DNA from: Achromobacter aegrifaciens
Lineage (GTDB): Bacteria; Pseudomonadota; Gammaproteobacteria; Burkholderiales; Burkholderiaceae_B
Assembly (NCBI RefSeq): GCF_902859735.1
Contig: NZ_CADIJY010000014.1
Coordinates: 1 to 64,000, forward strand
DNA: 64,000 bases
Reading direction: 5' to 3'
The position numbers and the translations under genes are program-made. Shown in pieces: positions 32,783-40,647 of the stretch. Each line of letters opens with the position of its first letter. Within the stretch, counting starts at the first letter, position 1. Under the pieces are notes generated by a model, which searched no databases, was not told the DNA's origin, and saw nothing but the letters and a program-made list of their open reading frames with translations.

Positions 32783-33892
32783 TCAAACGCGGCCTGCGAC
32801 ACTCGTTTTGGAGAACGGAATGATCTTGCGCTCCATCAGCACCCCCAGCCAGTGCTTCACGCAGGCCTCGGTGTCGTAGGTTTGCGTGAAGCCCGCCTGC
32901 TTGATCTTGACCGTGCTGACAAATGCGGGCGCGGGCGGGGTCTTCAGGCCATAGCCGAAACGGGCGTCGGCGGAGTAATGGGATTGGCCAAGAATCTGCG
33001 CCATGCTCAGCGGCCGCAGGCCATGCTGCTTGACGATCCCGTCCCACAGGTCCGCCCGGCTGGGCAGGTATTCGGCCAGGCGCAGGGGCTGGTCCGGGCC
33101 CGCTTCAACGTCCAGGAACTCCGCCAGGGACGGCCATAGATCATGCCAGCTGAACACTTCGCCGTTGGTAAGGTTGTAGTGCTCGTTCCAGGACGCCGGA
33201 TTCTCCGCCGCCCAGACGCCTGCATCGCCGATCAGGCGCGCGTCCACGGCTTCACGCGGATAGGAAATGTGGCCGGGATAGCAGAACGGCTTGCCTTCGG
33301 CGCGGCACACTGCCGCGTAGACGCCTATGACCGGCACCGTGTTCATGGCCACGCCCACATTGGGGCCCAGCACGATAGTGGGACGGAATATCGTCCAGCC
33401 AAAGCCGGACTGCGCGGCCTTTTCCCGGATGTAGTCTTCCTGGAACCAGTACGAGTTCGGATGATCGTCCCGCGGCTGGCATTCGCGCGCCGGCGTGCGG
33501 ATGGGATGCAGGTGTACGCCATAGGCCTTGGTACCCTGCAGCACGCTGACATGCTGCAGCCTGCCGCTGGCGGCCAACGGCTCGATGACGTTCCTGATCA
33601 TGCCCAGGTTGGTGGCCATCTGCTCAGGGTCCTGCCAGCCGGCGATGAGCCCTGGCTTCTCATAGACGGCCGCATAGAAAACGTGCGTGGCTTCAGGCAT
33701 ATCCCCGAAGGCGCGGCGGCAAGCCTCCGCGTCCTGCAGATCGACCGGCAGATGGGTGTACGGCCGTTGGCTGATGATCTCCGGACGCCGGCGGGAAACC
33801 GCGATGACTTCCCAGCCCGCGTTGAGGAATGAATCGACGGCAGCTGAGCCGACCAGCCCGCTGGCGCCAGTAACGATTACGGTGCGTGACAT
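32783..33892 (-). CDS. PRISE-like SDR reductase (progesterone 5-beta-reductase/iridoid synthase-like)
   Basis: A 369-residue extended short-chain dehydrogenase. The NAD(P) motif is TGASGLVG at the N-terminus, and VFYAAVYEKPGLIAGWQDPEQMATNLGMIRNVIE follows. The stretch NSYWFQEDYIREKAAQ holds the Tyr-x-x-x-Lys-like catalytic region of the PRISE group, where FYYxxED replaces YxxxK. The PTIVLGPNVG segment follows. Such enzymes reduce enones. It is the last gene of the AtuA operon and lies eight bases after the Bug gene. Confidence 0.86.
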   Translation of the reverse strand: MSRTVIVTGASGLVGSAAVDSFLNAGWEVIAVSRRRPEIISQRPYTHLPVDLQDAEACRRAFGDMPEATHVFYAAVYEKPGLIAGWQDPEQMATNLGMIRNVIEPLAASGRLQHVSVLQGTKAYGVHLHPIRTPARECQPRDDHPNSYWFQEDYIREKAAQSGFGWTIFRPTIVLGPNVGVAMNTVPVIGVYAAVCRAEGKPFCYPGHISYPREAVDARLIGDAGVWAAENPASWNEHYNLTNGEVFSWHDLWPSLAEFLDVEAGPDQPLRLAEYLPSRADLWDGIVKQHGLRPLSMAQILGQSHYSADARFGYGLKTPPAPAFVSTVKIKQAGFTQTYDTEACVKHWLGVLMERKIIPFSKTSVAGRV

Positions 33893-33899
33893 GATTCCG

Positions 33900-34871
33900 T
33901 CAATCCATGACCAGGTTGATCTGCTTGAACAATTCCTTGAAACGGACGTACTCGTCCGCCATGCGCTTGCCGAAGTCCGCCCGGCTGTCCGCCGAAGGAA
34001 CGATACCGAGGCCGGCGAATTTCTCCTGGGTTTCCGGGTTGTTCACGGCCTTGACGATTTCGTCGTGGAGACGGTCCAGGATCGCCTGCGGCGTGCCGGC
34101 AGGCGCGACGATGCCATACCAGGCGACGCTCTCCGCACCGGGCAGTCCGGCTTCGGCAACAGTGGGGACGTCCGGCAGCAAGGGCGAACGCTTGGTATCG
34201 GCCACGGCCAGGGCGCGCAGCTGGCCGGACTTCACGAACGACAGGATGGGCGGGACGCCGCTGATGACCATCTGGGTGCGCCCGCCCAGGGTGTCCGTAA
34301 TCGCATCGCTGTTGCCCTTGTAGGGCACGTGCAGGATTTCGGTCTTGGACAAGTGCTGGAATAGCTCGCCGGCGATATGACCGCTGGTGCCGACGCCAGC
34401 CGAGGCGTAGTTGACCTTGTTCGGATTGGCCTTGATGTAGGCAATCAGTTCCTTCAGGTTGGTCACCGGAATCGACGGGTTGACCAGGATGACGTTCGGT
34501 CCCGTCGCCACCAGGGCAACCGGCGCCAGATCCTTGAGCGGGTCATAGGGCATCTTGCTGCGGGCATTGGGATTGACCGTGATCGGCCCGGCCGAGGCGA
34601 AGCCGATGGTGTACCCGTCCTTGCCGGACTTGGCGACGATGTCGGTGGCCAGGTCGCCGCCCGCGCCGGGCTTGTTCTCTACGATCACCGGCTGGCCGAG
34701 TTGCTCGGCCAGGGGCTTGGCCACCAGGCGCGCAATGATGTCGATGGAACTGCCGGGGCCGAAGGTGGCGATCAGGCGTATGGGGCGCGCAGGGTACGCA
34801 TCGGCGGCCTGCGCGCCTGTGACGGCGGCCAGGCTCAGGGCCAGGCCGGCGATCAATCGAAAAGCAATCAT
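33900..34871 (-). CDS. Bug-family tripartite tricarboxylate transporter receptor
   Basis: A 323-residue periplasmic receptor: signal peptide MIAFRLIAGLALSLAAVTGAQA, then YPARPIRLIATFGPGSSIDIIARLVAKPLAEQLGQPVIVENKPGAGGDLATDIVAKSGKDGYT, the Bug signature. ATG 34871 is chosen for its GGGAGA ribosome site and normal signal peptide; ATG 34886 is possible. It lies between the SMP-30 and SDR genes of the AtuA operon and should bind the substrate of that pathway. Confidence 0.93.
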   Translation of the reverse strand: MIAFRLIAGLALSLAAVTGAQAADAYPARPIRLIATFGPGSSIDIIARLVAKPLAEQLGQPVIVENKPGAGGDLATDIVAKSGKDGYTIGFASAGPITVNPNARSKMPYDPLKDLAPVALVATGPNVILVNPSIPVTNLKELIAYIKANPNKVNYASAGVGTSGHIAGELFQHLSKTEILHVPYKGNSDAITDTLGGRTQMVISGVPPILSFVKSGQLRALAVADTKRSPLLPDVPTVAEAGLPGAESVAWYGIVAPAGTPQAILDRLHDEIVKAVNNPETQEKFAGLGIVPSADSRADFGKRMADEYVRFKELFKQINLVMD

Positions 34872-34927
34872 GATGTTGTCTCCCATGGATAGTGGCTTTT
34901 TTGCGGATCGTGTTCGCGGCGCGCGGC

Positions 34928-35845
34928 TCAGTCCCGGTGCGAGTACATCCGCTTGCCGGGATGCGGCAGCCGGGCGCGCAGGATGACGCCCTGTTCCGCT
35001 TCGGTGATGAACAAGGAACGACCGTCCTCGCCGCCGAAAGCGACGTTGGTGGTGCGCAGGCCCGCGCAGGAACGGATGCGGTAGAGGGGTTCGCCCAGCG
35101 GGCTGAACAGCCATACGGTGCCCGCCTGCGCGTGGACGATGGCCAGGTTGCCGGCCTCATCCAGGGCCATGCCGTCCGGCCCGGCCGTGCTGCCCGATAG
35201 CTGGATGAAACGGCTGGCCTTCTTCATCTGGCCATCCGGCTCCATCCGCAGGGCGTAGATGGCGTTGTCGTGCGTGATGGCCACGTAGAGCACGTTCTCG
35301 GCCTTGTTCATGACCAGGCCGTTGGGACCCGCCAGGCCATCCATGATGAGGTCCACCGTCTTGCCGTCGGCGCGCAGGCGGAACACGCGGCCGGTGGGGT
35401 TTTCCAAGGCGCTTTCACCCTGATCGGTGAAGTACAGGTCGCCGTTGGAAGCGAAGAACAGATCGTTCAGGCCCTTCAAGCCTTCCCGCCGCACGTGCTG
35501 CAGGTAGGGCCGGATGCTGCGGGTCTCGGGATCCAGAAGCATCAGGCCGTGCAGATGGTCGGCAACGAAGATGCGGCCGTCGCGATGGATCTTCAGGCCG
35601 TTGGGTTCGCCTTCGTAGCTGACGATGACCTCGAAATTGCCTGCCGGATCCACGCGCAGGATGCGTCCATGCGCCAGGTCGACGCACCAGAGATTGCCCA
35701 AGCGATCGAAGGCGGGCCCCTCCAGAAAGGAGTGCATCTTCACGTGACGCGCGGCGAGCCAGGTCGAGGCCTGATCGGTCAGGTGCAGGGATTCGGGCAG
35801 CCGGGCGTAGACCTCGGTGCCCATGGGTTCAGCGGGAGGGTACAT
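34928..35845 (-). CDS. SMP-30/gluconolactonase-family protein
   Basis: A 305-residue six-bladed beta-propeller. The calcium/active-site residues of the family are present: Glu in FLEGPAFDRLGNLWCVD, Asn in LKGLNDLFFASNGDLYFTD and Asp in AGPDGMALDEAGNL. It probably hydrolyses a lactone in the pathway of this operon. It is cytoplasmic (no signal peptide). It follows the AtuA-C gene by 11 bases. Confidence 0.9.
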   Translation of the reverse strand: MYPPAEPMGTEVYARLPESLHLTDQASTWLAARHVKMHSFLEGPAFDRLGNLWCVDLAHGRILRVDPAGNFEVIVSYEGEPNGLKIHRDGRIFVADHLHGLMLLDPETRSIRPYLQHVRREGLKGLNDLFFASNGDLYFTDQGESALENPTGRVFRLRADGKTVDLIMDGLAGPNGLVMNKAENVLYVAITHDNAIYALRMEPDGQMKKASRFIQLSGSTAGPDGMALDEAGNLAIVHAQAGTVWLFSPLGEPLYRIRSCAGLRTTNVAFGGEDGRSLFITEAEQGVILRARLPHPGKRMYSHRD

Positions 35846-35856
35846 TGCTGTTCCTT

Positions 35857-36183
35857 TCAGGATTGCGATGGGCTGGCCGGAAGCTCGATTCCCAGCATCA
35901 ACGAACTGAGCGACTTGCCATGGGGATCCAGGCGCAGCGAGCGCGTGACGCCGCCGGACAGTACGTCCGGGATGACAAAGTTCAGCGCCCTCAGGCTTTC
36001 GACCTCGTAGCGCCTCACCTTTCCTGCTCCCAGATGGGCAAAGGCCTGCTCGACGCGCTCGGCGGTAAGCGCCTGGCGCAGCAGGCGCCAGGCGTCCTCG
36101 TCGTAGGCAATGACGGCGATGCTCGAGGTATTGCCCTTGTCGCCAGCGCGCGCATGCGCAAGGTCATGAACCAGAATGCTCAT
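35857..36183 (-). CDS. AtuA C-terminal-domain protein
   Basis: A 108-residue protein matching the small domain that ends long AtuA proteins: LVHDLAHARAGDKGNTSSIAVIAYDEDAWRLLRQAL and ALNFVIPDVLSGGVTRSLRLDPHGKSLSSLMLGIEL. The ARSGDKG-like motif reads ARAGDKG. Here it is a separate gene two bases after the long AtuA part, so the two probably form one enzyme from split halves. Confidence 0.87.
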   Translation of the reverse strand: MSILVHDLAHARAGDKGNTSSIAVIAYDEDAWRLLRQALTAERVEQAFAHLGAGKVRRYEVESLRALNFVIPDVLSGGVTRSLRLDPHGKSLSSLMLGIELPASPSQS

Positions 36184-36185
36184 GG

Positions 36186-37544
36186 TCAGGCTCCCACCGT
36201 AATGACTTCGGGCGTGACCCAGTCGCGCGGAATCAACAGGGCGTCCACGGCTATGACTTCCTTGGCGCCCAGGTTGACGGGACCGCCTGCGCCATAAGGT
36301 CCCTGCATGTTCAGTTGCCGCACGTGATCCCCCAACAAGTGCGCGCTCTTTTTGTCGGGACAGCGGGCCGACACGCGCAACCGGACTTCGTAGGGGTGGC
36401 CGGCGACGGCCTGCGGATGATCGCCATGCAGGCTGCTCACGCCGATCAGATCGACCTGGATCTCGCTGGCCGCGCCGCCGTCGAGCCGGAACCGCTCTTT
36501 CACCGTGTCGGCCGCCAGCCGCGCCCGCGCGATCGCGTTCACGCCTGCATAGGCGACCTCGCCAGTGCCTATCCAGCCATCGAAGTAGCCGACCACGACC
36601 TTGTAGCTATCGGTGCGCGGCGCGGCGCGTATGCCGCGCACGGCCACGCGGTCCGCGTGCTGCTCTTCAAAATGCAGGCCTTCCAGGCTCAACACGCAAT
36701 CTGGCGTGATGTAGGCCGAGGGATCATGGATTTCGTATAGCGCCTGCTCGGTACAGGTCATGCGGTCGAGGCGGCCGCCCGAGCCGGCGGGCTTGCCTAT
36801 GTACAGTTCGCCGTCGCTGTAAAGATCGGCATAGGGATAAGCCAGTTCGGCCAGGCGGGGCACGTCTTTCTTTCCCGGGTCGGCGAAATAGCCGCCGGTG
36901 ATCTGCGCGGAACACTCCAGCAGGTGGCCCATGATGGTGCCCGCCGCCAGCTTGGGCAGGTCCTCGTAGCTCCAGCCGTGATGATGCAGGGCAACGCCCA
37001 GAAACAGCGAGGGATCGGCGACCCGGCCCGTCAACACCACGTGCGCGCCGGTGGCCAGCGCATCGCGGACCACATCGGCGCCCAGGTAGGCATTTGCCGA
37101 GGCCAGCTGGGGCAGGATCGCCTCCAGCGGCAGATCGCGATCCAGCAGGCGCAGTTCAGGATGCAGGCGCACGCGCTCGGCCACGTCGTCGCCGACTACG
37201 GCGGCGCACTTGAGCTCCTGCCATCCCAAGGCGTGTCCTATGTCCAGCGCGGCCTGCGCGGCGCCGGCCGGATTGGCCGCGCCCATGTTGGACACCAGCC
37301 GTACACCTTTCTCCCGGCACGCCGGCAGGAAGGCACGCATGCGCTCCTCCAGCATCGGGTTGTAGCCGTGAGCGCCGTCATGCTTGCGTGACAGCGTTTC
37401 GCGCGCAATGGTCCGTTCGGCCAGGCATTCGCACACCAGGTAATCGATATCGCAGTCTTCCAGCAGCGGCATGGCCGGACCGATGCGGTCGTCCGCCATG
37501 CCGGCCCCTACGCCGATGCGCAGCCGCTTGCGCGGTTCATTCAT
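36186..37544 (-). CDS. AtuA-family (DUF1446) protein, N-terminal part
   Basis: A 452-residue DUF1446/AtuA protein: RIGVGAGMADDRIGPAMPLLEDCDIDYLVCECLAERTIA at the start, then VSNMGAANPAGAAQAAL, AHVVLTGRVADPSLFLGV and GGYFADPGKKDVP. AtuA was described in acyclic terpene (citronellol) breakdown, but this DUF1446 group is found in many catabolic operons and its reaction is not settled. It is first in a five-gene minus-strand operon read away from a LysR regulator. The ATG at 37544 follows a CGGAG site. Confidence 0.9.
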   Translation of the reverse strand: MNEPRKRLRIGVGAGMADDRIGPAMPLLEDCDIDYLVCECLAERTIARETLSRKHDGAHGYNPMLEERMRAFLPACREKGVRLVSNMGAANPAGAAQAALDIGHALGWQELKCAAVVGDDVAERVRLHPELRLLDRDLPLEAILPQLASANAYLGADVVRDALATGAHVVLTGRVADPSLFLGVALHHHGWSYEDLPKLAAGTIMGHLLECSAQITGGYFADPGKKDVPRLAELAYPYADLYSDGELYIGKPAGSGGRLDRMTCTEQALYEIHDPSAYITPDCVLSLEGLHFEEQHADRVAVRGIRAAPRTDSYKVVVGYFDGWIGTGEVAYAGVNAIARARLAADTVKERFRLDGGAASEIQVDLIGVSSLHGDHPQAVAGHPYEVRLRVSARCPDKKSAHLLGDHVRQLNMQGPYGAGGPVNLGAKEVIAVDALLIPRDWVTPEVITVGA

Positions 37545-37609
37545 GTCTGTCTCCGTCCGTATTGCTACTTTGCGGCCTAGTATGCTGCGGCCAGCCTGAT
37601 CTGAAAATT

Positions 37610-37623
37610 GATATATTTATATC
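37610..37623. promoter_or_regulatory. Palindrome in the LysR/AtuA divergent promoter
   Basis: Arms GATATA (37610-37615) and TATATC (37618-37623) around TT, between the divergent AtuA operon and the LysR gene. AT-rich palindromes of this kind at this place are typical LysR-regulator sites; it could also overlap a -10 box of the LysR gene. Confidence 0.5.
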
Positions 37624-37654
37624 TTCGTAATAACCCAAACGCATCACGCAGGCC

Positions 37655-38548
37655 ATGACCCTGACCATTTCCGAATTGGAGGCGGTGCTGTTGGTGGCGG
37701 AAACGCTCAACTTCCGCATGGCCGCCGAACGCGTGCCGATTTCGCAGCCGGCGCTCAGCCGGCGCGTACAGGCGGCGGAACAGAAGCTCGGCGCCAGGCT
37801 GTTCGACCGTGACAAGCATGGCGTGGCGCTGACCTCCGCTGGCGCGGAACTGGTGCCTATTGCGATGCGGATGCTGTCGGAGTTCCGCGACTCGCTTAGC
37901 GATCTGTCCGAATTCATCGCGGGCCGTCGCGGCAGCATCAACATCTGGGCCCTTCCCTCCGTCGCCTCCGCACTGCTGCCCGCGGCGACGCGCACTTTCC
38001 AGAAGTCGCACCCGCAGGTACGCCTGAACATCCACGCGGTTTCCGCGCGCCAGATCACGCAGGCCGTATCGGAAGGCAATGCCGACATCGGCATCTCCAT
38101 CGAGATCCCCGACCAGCCGGCCAGCGTGCAATTCACGCAACTGCTGAAAGAGAACTTCGTGCTGATCTGCCCTATCGGCGACCCGCTGGCGCAACGCAAG
38201 CGCGTGGATTGGAGCGTTTTTGCCGACCGGCCTTACGTTGCGAGCGGGCCCGCCAGCAGCATCCGCCAGGTCACCGACCAGATCCTGGCAGCCTCCGGCC
38301 GGCTGCCGGAAATGAACTACGTGTCCGACAATATTTCGGTAGTAGGCGCAATGGTGGCTGCCGGCGTGGGCATAGCGGCAGTGCCGCAACTGGCCCTGCG
38401 CCTGATGGATACCACGCGCCTGTGCAGCGTGGCGCTGCACTCGCCCGCCGCGTCACGGGACATCGGCATCTTGCTCAAGCGCCAACGATCCCTGTCGGCG
38501 GCGGCGCAACGCTTCCTGGACACCTTGCGGCAGACGGATCCGGGTTAG
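37655..38548 (+). CDS. LysR-family transcriptional regulator
   Basis: A 297-residue LysR protein. The winged helix-turn-helix is at residues 1-65 (TISELEAVLLVAETLNFRMAAERVPISQPALSRRVQAAEQKLGARLFDR), followed by a two-lobed effector domain. It is divergent from the AtuA operon, with 110 bases between starts, so it probably controls that operon in response to its substrate. Its stop overlaps that of the convergent GntR gene by four bases. Confidence 0.93.
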   Translation: MTLTISELEAVLLVAETLNFRMAAERVPISQPALSRRVQAAEQKLGARLFDRDKHGVALTSAGAELVPIAMRMLSEFRDSLSDLSEFIAGRRGSINIWALPSVASALLPAATRTFQKSHPQVRLNIHAVSARQITQAVSEGNADIGISIEIPDQPASVQFTQLLKENFVLICPIGDPLAQRKRVDWSVFADRPYVASGPASSIRQVTDQILAASGRLPEMNYVSDNISVVGAMVAAGVGIAAVPQLALRLMDTTRLCSVALHSPAASRDIGILLKRQRSLSAAAQRFLDTLRQTDPG

Positions 38549-39240
38549 GAGCGCGACGCCAGCGGGCTCTGCCCCCCGGTTCCGACCGGGTTCAAACGAT
38601 CCGCGATCTCGCGCTGCACACGCCACAGATGGACGCGCATGCTTTGCTCGGCCGCATCCGGCGATCGACTCGCAATGGCTTCCGCGATTGCGCGGTGTTC
38701 CTGGTCACGCATCTGTATGCGCTCTCGCGTGGTTTGCGTCGTGGCGGGAATATGCAGGCGCTGGTCCGCGCCGACGTGGCGCAAGAACGCATAGAGACTT
38801 GCAGCCAGTTGGTTCCCGGAGCTGTCCGCCAGCAATTTGTGGAATGCGATATCCCCGGTCGAGCGCGCTACCCCTGACGGCGTTGTGGCGGCTTCCAGGA
38901 TTTTGGCGATCTGCACCGGCGAGGCCCGGATTGCGGCCAATCGCGCGATTGCCGGCTCCAGCACCATACGCAGTTCGATCACCTCGAGCGCATTCGTCTC
39001 CTGGACCACGACATCGCCTTTGAGAATGGGCGGATCGTTGCGGCGGATGACGGGCCGCGGCAACTCCGATGCCTCGCGCATCTTGTCCAGGGCAAGGCGC
39101 AAACGATGACGGTTGACGTCCAGTTGCCCGGCGAGAACCCGCTCGGAAGGTAGTTCTTCTCCTTTGCCCAACAGCGCTCGGATCTGCGTAATCAGCCTGC
39201 GTATGTCATTGGAAACCTCGGGTTGGCGGGTGCGTGCCAT
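38545..39240 (-). CDS. GntR/FCD-family transcriptional regulator
   Basis: A 231-residue regulator with a C-terminal FCD domain (about 85-215). Metal/ligand residues are seen in GDIAFHKLLADSSGNQ, RDQEHRAIAEAI and MRVHLWRV. The N-terminal DNA-binding domain is unusual: EELPSERVLAGQLDVNRHRLRLALDKM fits the winged helix, but the segment before it is short. It faces the ten-gene catabolic operon beginning at 39509, and inverted CAACC/GGTTG pairs lie between, so it is the likely local repressor. Confidence 0.9.
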   Translation of the reverse strand: MARTRQPEVSNDIRRLITQIRALLGKGEELPSERVLAGQLDVNRHRLRLALDKMREASELPRPVIRRNDPPILKGDVVVQETNALEVIELRMVLEPAIARLAAIRASPVQIAKILEAATTPSGVARSTGDIAFHKLLADSSGNQLAASLYAFLRHVGADQRLHIPATTQTTRERIQMRDQEHRAIAEAIASRSPDAAEQSMRVHLWRVQREIADRLNPVGTGGQSPLASRS

Positions 39241-39263
39241 TGTTCCCTCGCGTCATGTTTTCG

Positions 39264-39290
39264 CAACCATCTTAGATTTGAAAATGGTTG
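39264..39290. promoter_or_regulatory. Candidate GntR operator 1
   Basis: Arms CAACCAT (39264-39270) and ATGGTTG (39284-39290) with a 13-base spacer, just upstream of the GntR gene start on the minus strand. The same half-site recurs in the two sites further right. Confidence 0.45.
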
Positions 39291-39308
39291 ATTCGCAATA
39301 AAAATAAA

Positions 39309-39318
39309 CAACCGGTTG
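39309..39318. promoter_or_regulatory. Candidate GntR operator 2
   Basis: The perfect 10-bp palindrome CAACCGGTTG in an AT-rich stretch between the divergent GntR gene and the cupin operon. It uses the same CAACC/GGTTG half-sites as its neighbours. Confidence 0.5.
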
Positions 39319-39440
39319 AGAATTTTGATAAACGGATTATTTTCCATAATCCATTGTTTTATATGTGTTTTTTATTATTCAAAAGCCCAACAATCCGAGC
39401 ACTTAGGGGTTTTCCATATCGAACCACAAATACCGTTTAC

Positions 39441-39455
39441 ACAACCATTGGTTGT
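39441..39455. promoter_or_regulatory. Candidate GntR operator 3
   Basis: The palindrome ACAACC-ATT-GGTTGT, 54 bases before the cupin gene start, within the probable promoter of the ten-gene operon. It is the best-formed of the three sites. Confidence 0.55.
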
Positions 39456-39508
39456 TATTAGATTTATTCCGCCATGTGGTTAATCAATAACTTTCAAGGG
39501 GAACATGT

Positions 39509-40636
39509 ATGCACGGAACCCGTCCCGTCAGCGGCACTCGCGAAGCGGATTTGTTGGCCATGTATGAGCAGATCGAGCGGAGATCCATGTTTCCGTTCTG
39601 GGCCCGCGAGAACGAGGCGCACGACGACATCAAACAGCTCGTCAGCGGCCCCAAGGCCGTGCCCTTCCGCTGGTCGTACAAAGAGGACATCCAGCCCCTG
39701 CTTGCCGAATCGGCGCGGCTGATCTCGACCGAAAACACCGACCGGCGCTCGTTGATCCTGGTCAATCCGGGCCTGGCCCCTCGCCGCGCGACGGTGTCGA
39801 CCCTGTACACCGCGTACCGTCAGAACGATCCGAACGAGATCATGCCTCCGCACTCGCACACCGCGAGCGCCATCCGCTTTGGCCTGACGGGCCAGCAGAA
39901 CTTTACCGGCGTGGAGGGTGAAGACATCACTTTCCTGCCTGGCGACATGGTGCTCACGCCGCGCGACACCTGGCACAACCATGGCAATCTCGGCAACGAG
40001 CCCGCCATCAACCTATCAGTGCTTGACTACCCGCTGGTCGAAAACCTCAACGCGCTGAGCTTCAAACACGACTACCAGGAGAACGGCGAAATCGTGCGCA
40101 AGCAGAGCGCCCGCTTCCAGACCGAGTATTCGCGCACAGTCTATGGCGTGGGAGGCCTGACACCCCGCTTTGTCGACCATCGGCGCGGCGGCGGCGACTC
40201 ATCGCCCATGTTCGTGTATCGCTACGACGCCATGCGAGAGCTGCTCTACCGCTTCCGGGACTGGGACGAATCTCCGCACGAAGGCTTGCTCGTTGAATAT
40301 ACGCATCCGTTGCGGGGCGGCCCGGTGTACCGCACGATGACCTTTTTCATGCAGATGGTCCGCCCCGGAGAGCGGACTCTGCCGCTGAAGCAGACGGCCA
40401 ATCTCCTGGTCGCTCCGTTTTCCGGACAAGGCGCGATGACGATCGGCGAAGAGAGCTTCCCGCTCGAGCCCTTCGATACCGTGGCCGTGCCCAGCGACAC
40501 CTGGGTCCAATACCGCAATGACCACACCGAACCATTGATCCTCTTCATCGCCAGCGACGAGCCGGCACTGCGCGCAATGGGGCTTTTCCATCAGTGGGGC
40601 CGCACCGCGCAGGGCGATCTCATTGAGTTGGTCTGA
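39509..40636 (+). CDS. Cupin dioxygenase, gentisate 1,2-dioxygenase-like
   Basis: A 375-residue bicupin. The N-terminal cupin keeps the iron ligands H115 and H117 (PPHSHTASAIRFGLTG) and H156 (TPRDTWHNHGN), exactly as in gentisate dioxygenases. The C-terminal cupin (about 290-350) lacks metal ligands. Known relatives open the ring of gentisate, salicylate or hydroxynaphthoate with oxygen. The ATG at 39509 follows CAAGGGGAACATGT; an ATG four bases earlier is out of frame. It is first of ten genes. No fumarylpyruvate hydrolase is present, so the substrate may not be gentisate. Confidence 0.87.
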   Translation: MHGTRPVSGTREADLLAMYEQIERRSMFPFWARENEAHDDIKQLVSGPKAVPFRWSYKEDIQPLLAESARLISTENTDRRSLILVNPGLAPRRATVSTLYTAYRQNDPNEIMPPHSHTASAIRFGLTGQQNFTGVEGEDITFLPGDMVLTPRDTWHNHGNLGNEPAINLSVLDYPLVENLNALSFKHDYQENGEIVRKQSARFQTEYSRTVYGVGGLTPRFVDHRRGGGDSSPMFVYRYDAMRELLYRFRDWDESPHEGLLVEYTHPLRGGPVYRTMTFFMQMVRPGERTLPLKQTANLLVAPFSGQGAMTIGEESFPLEPFDTVAVPSDTWVQYRNDHTEPLILFIASDEPALRAMGLFHQWGRTAQGDLIELV

Positions 40637-40647
40637 GGAGACCGGTC

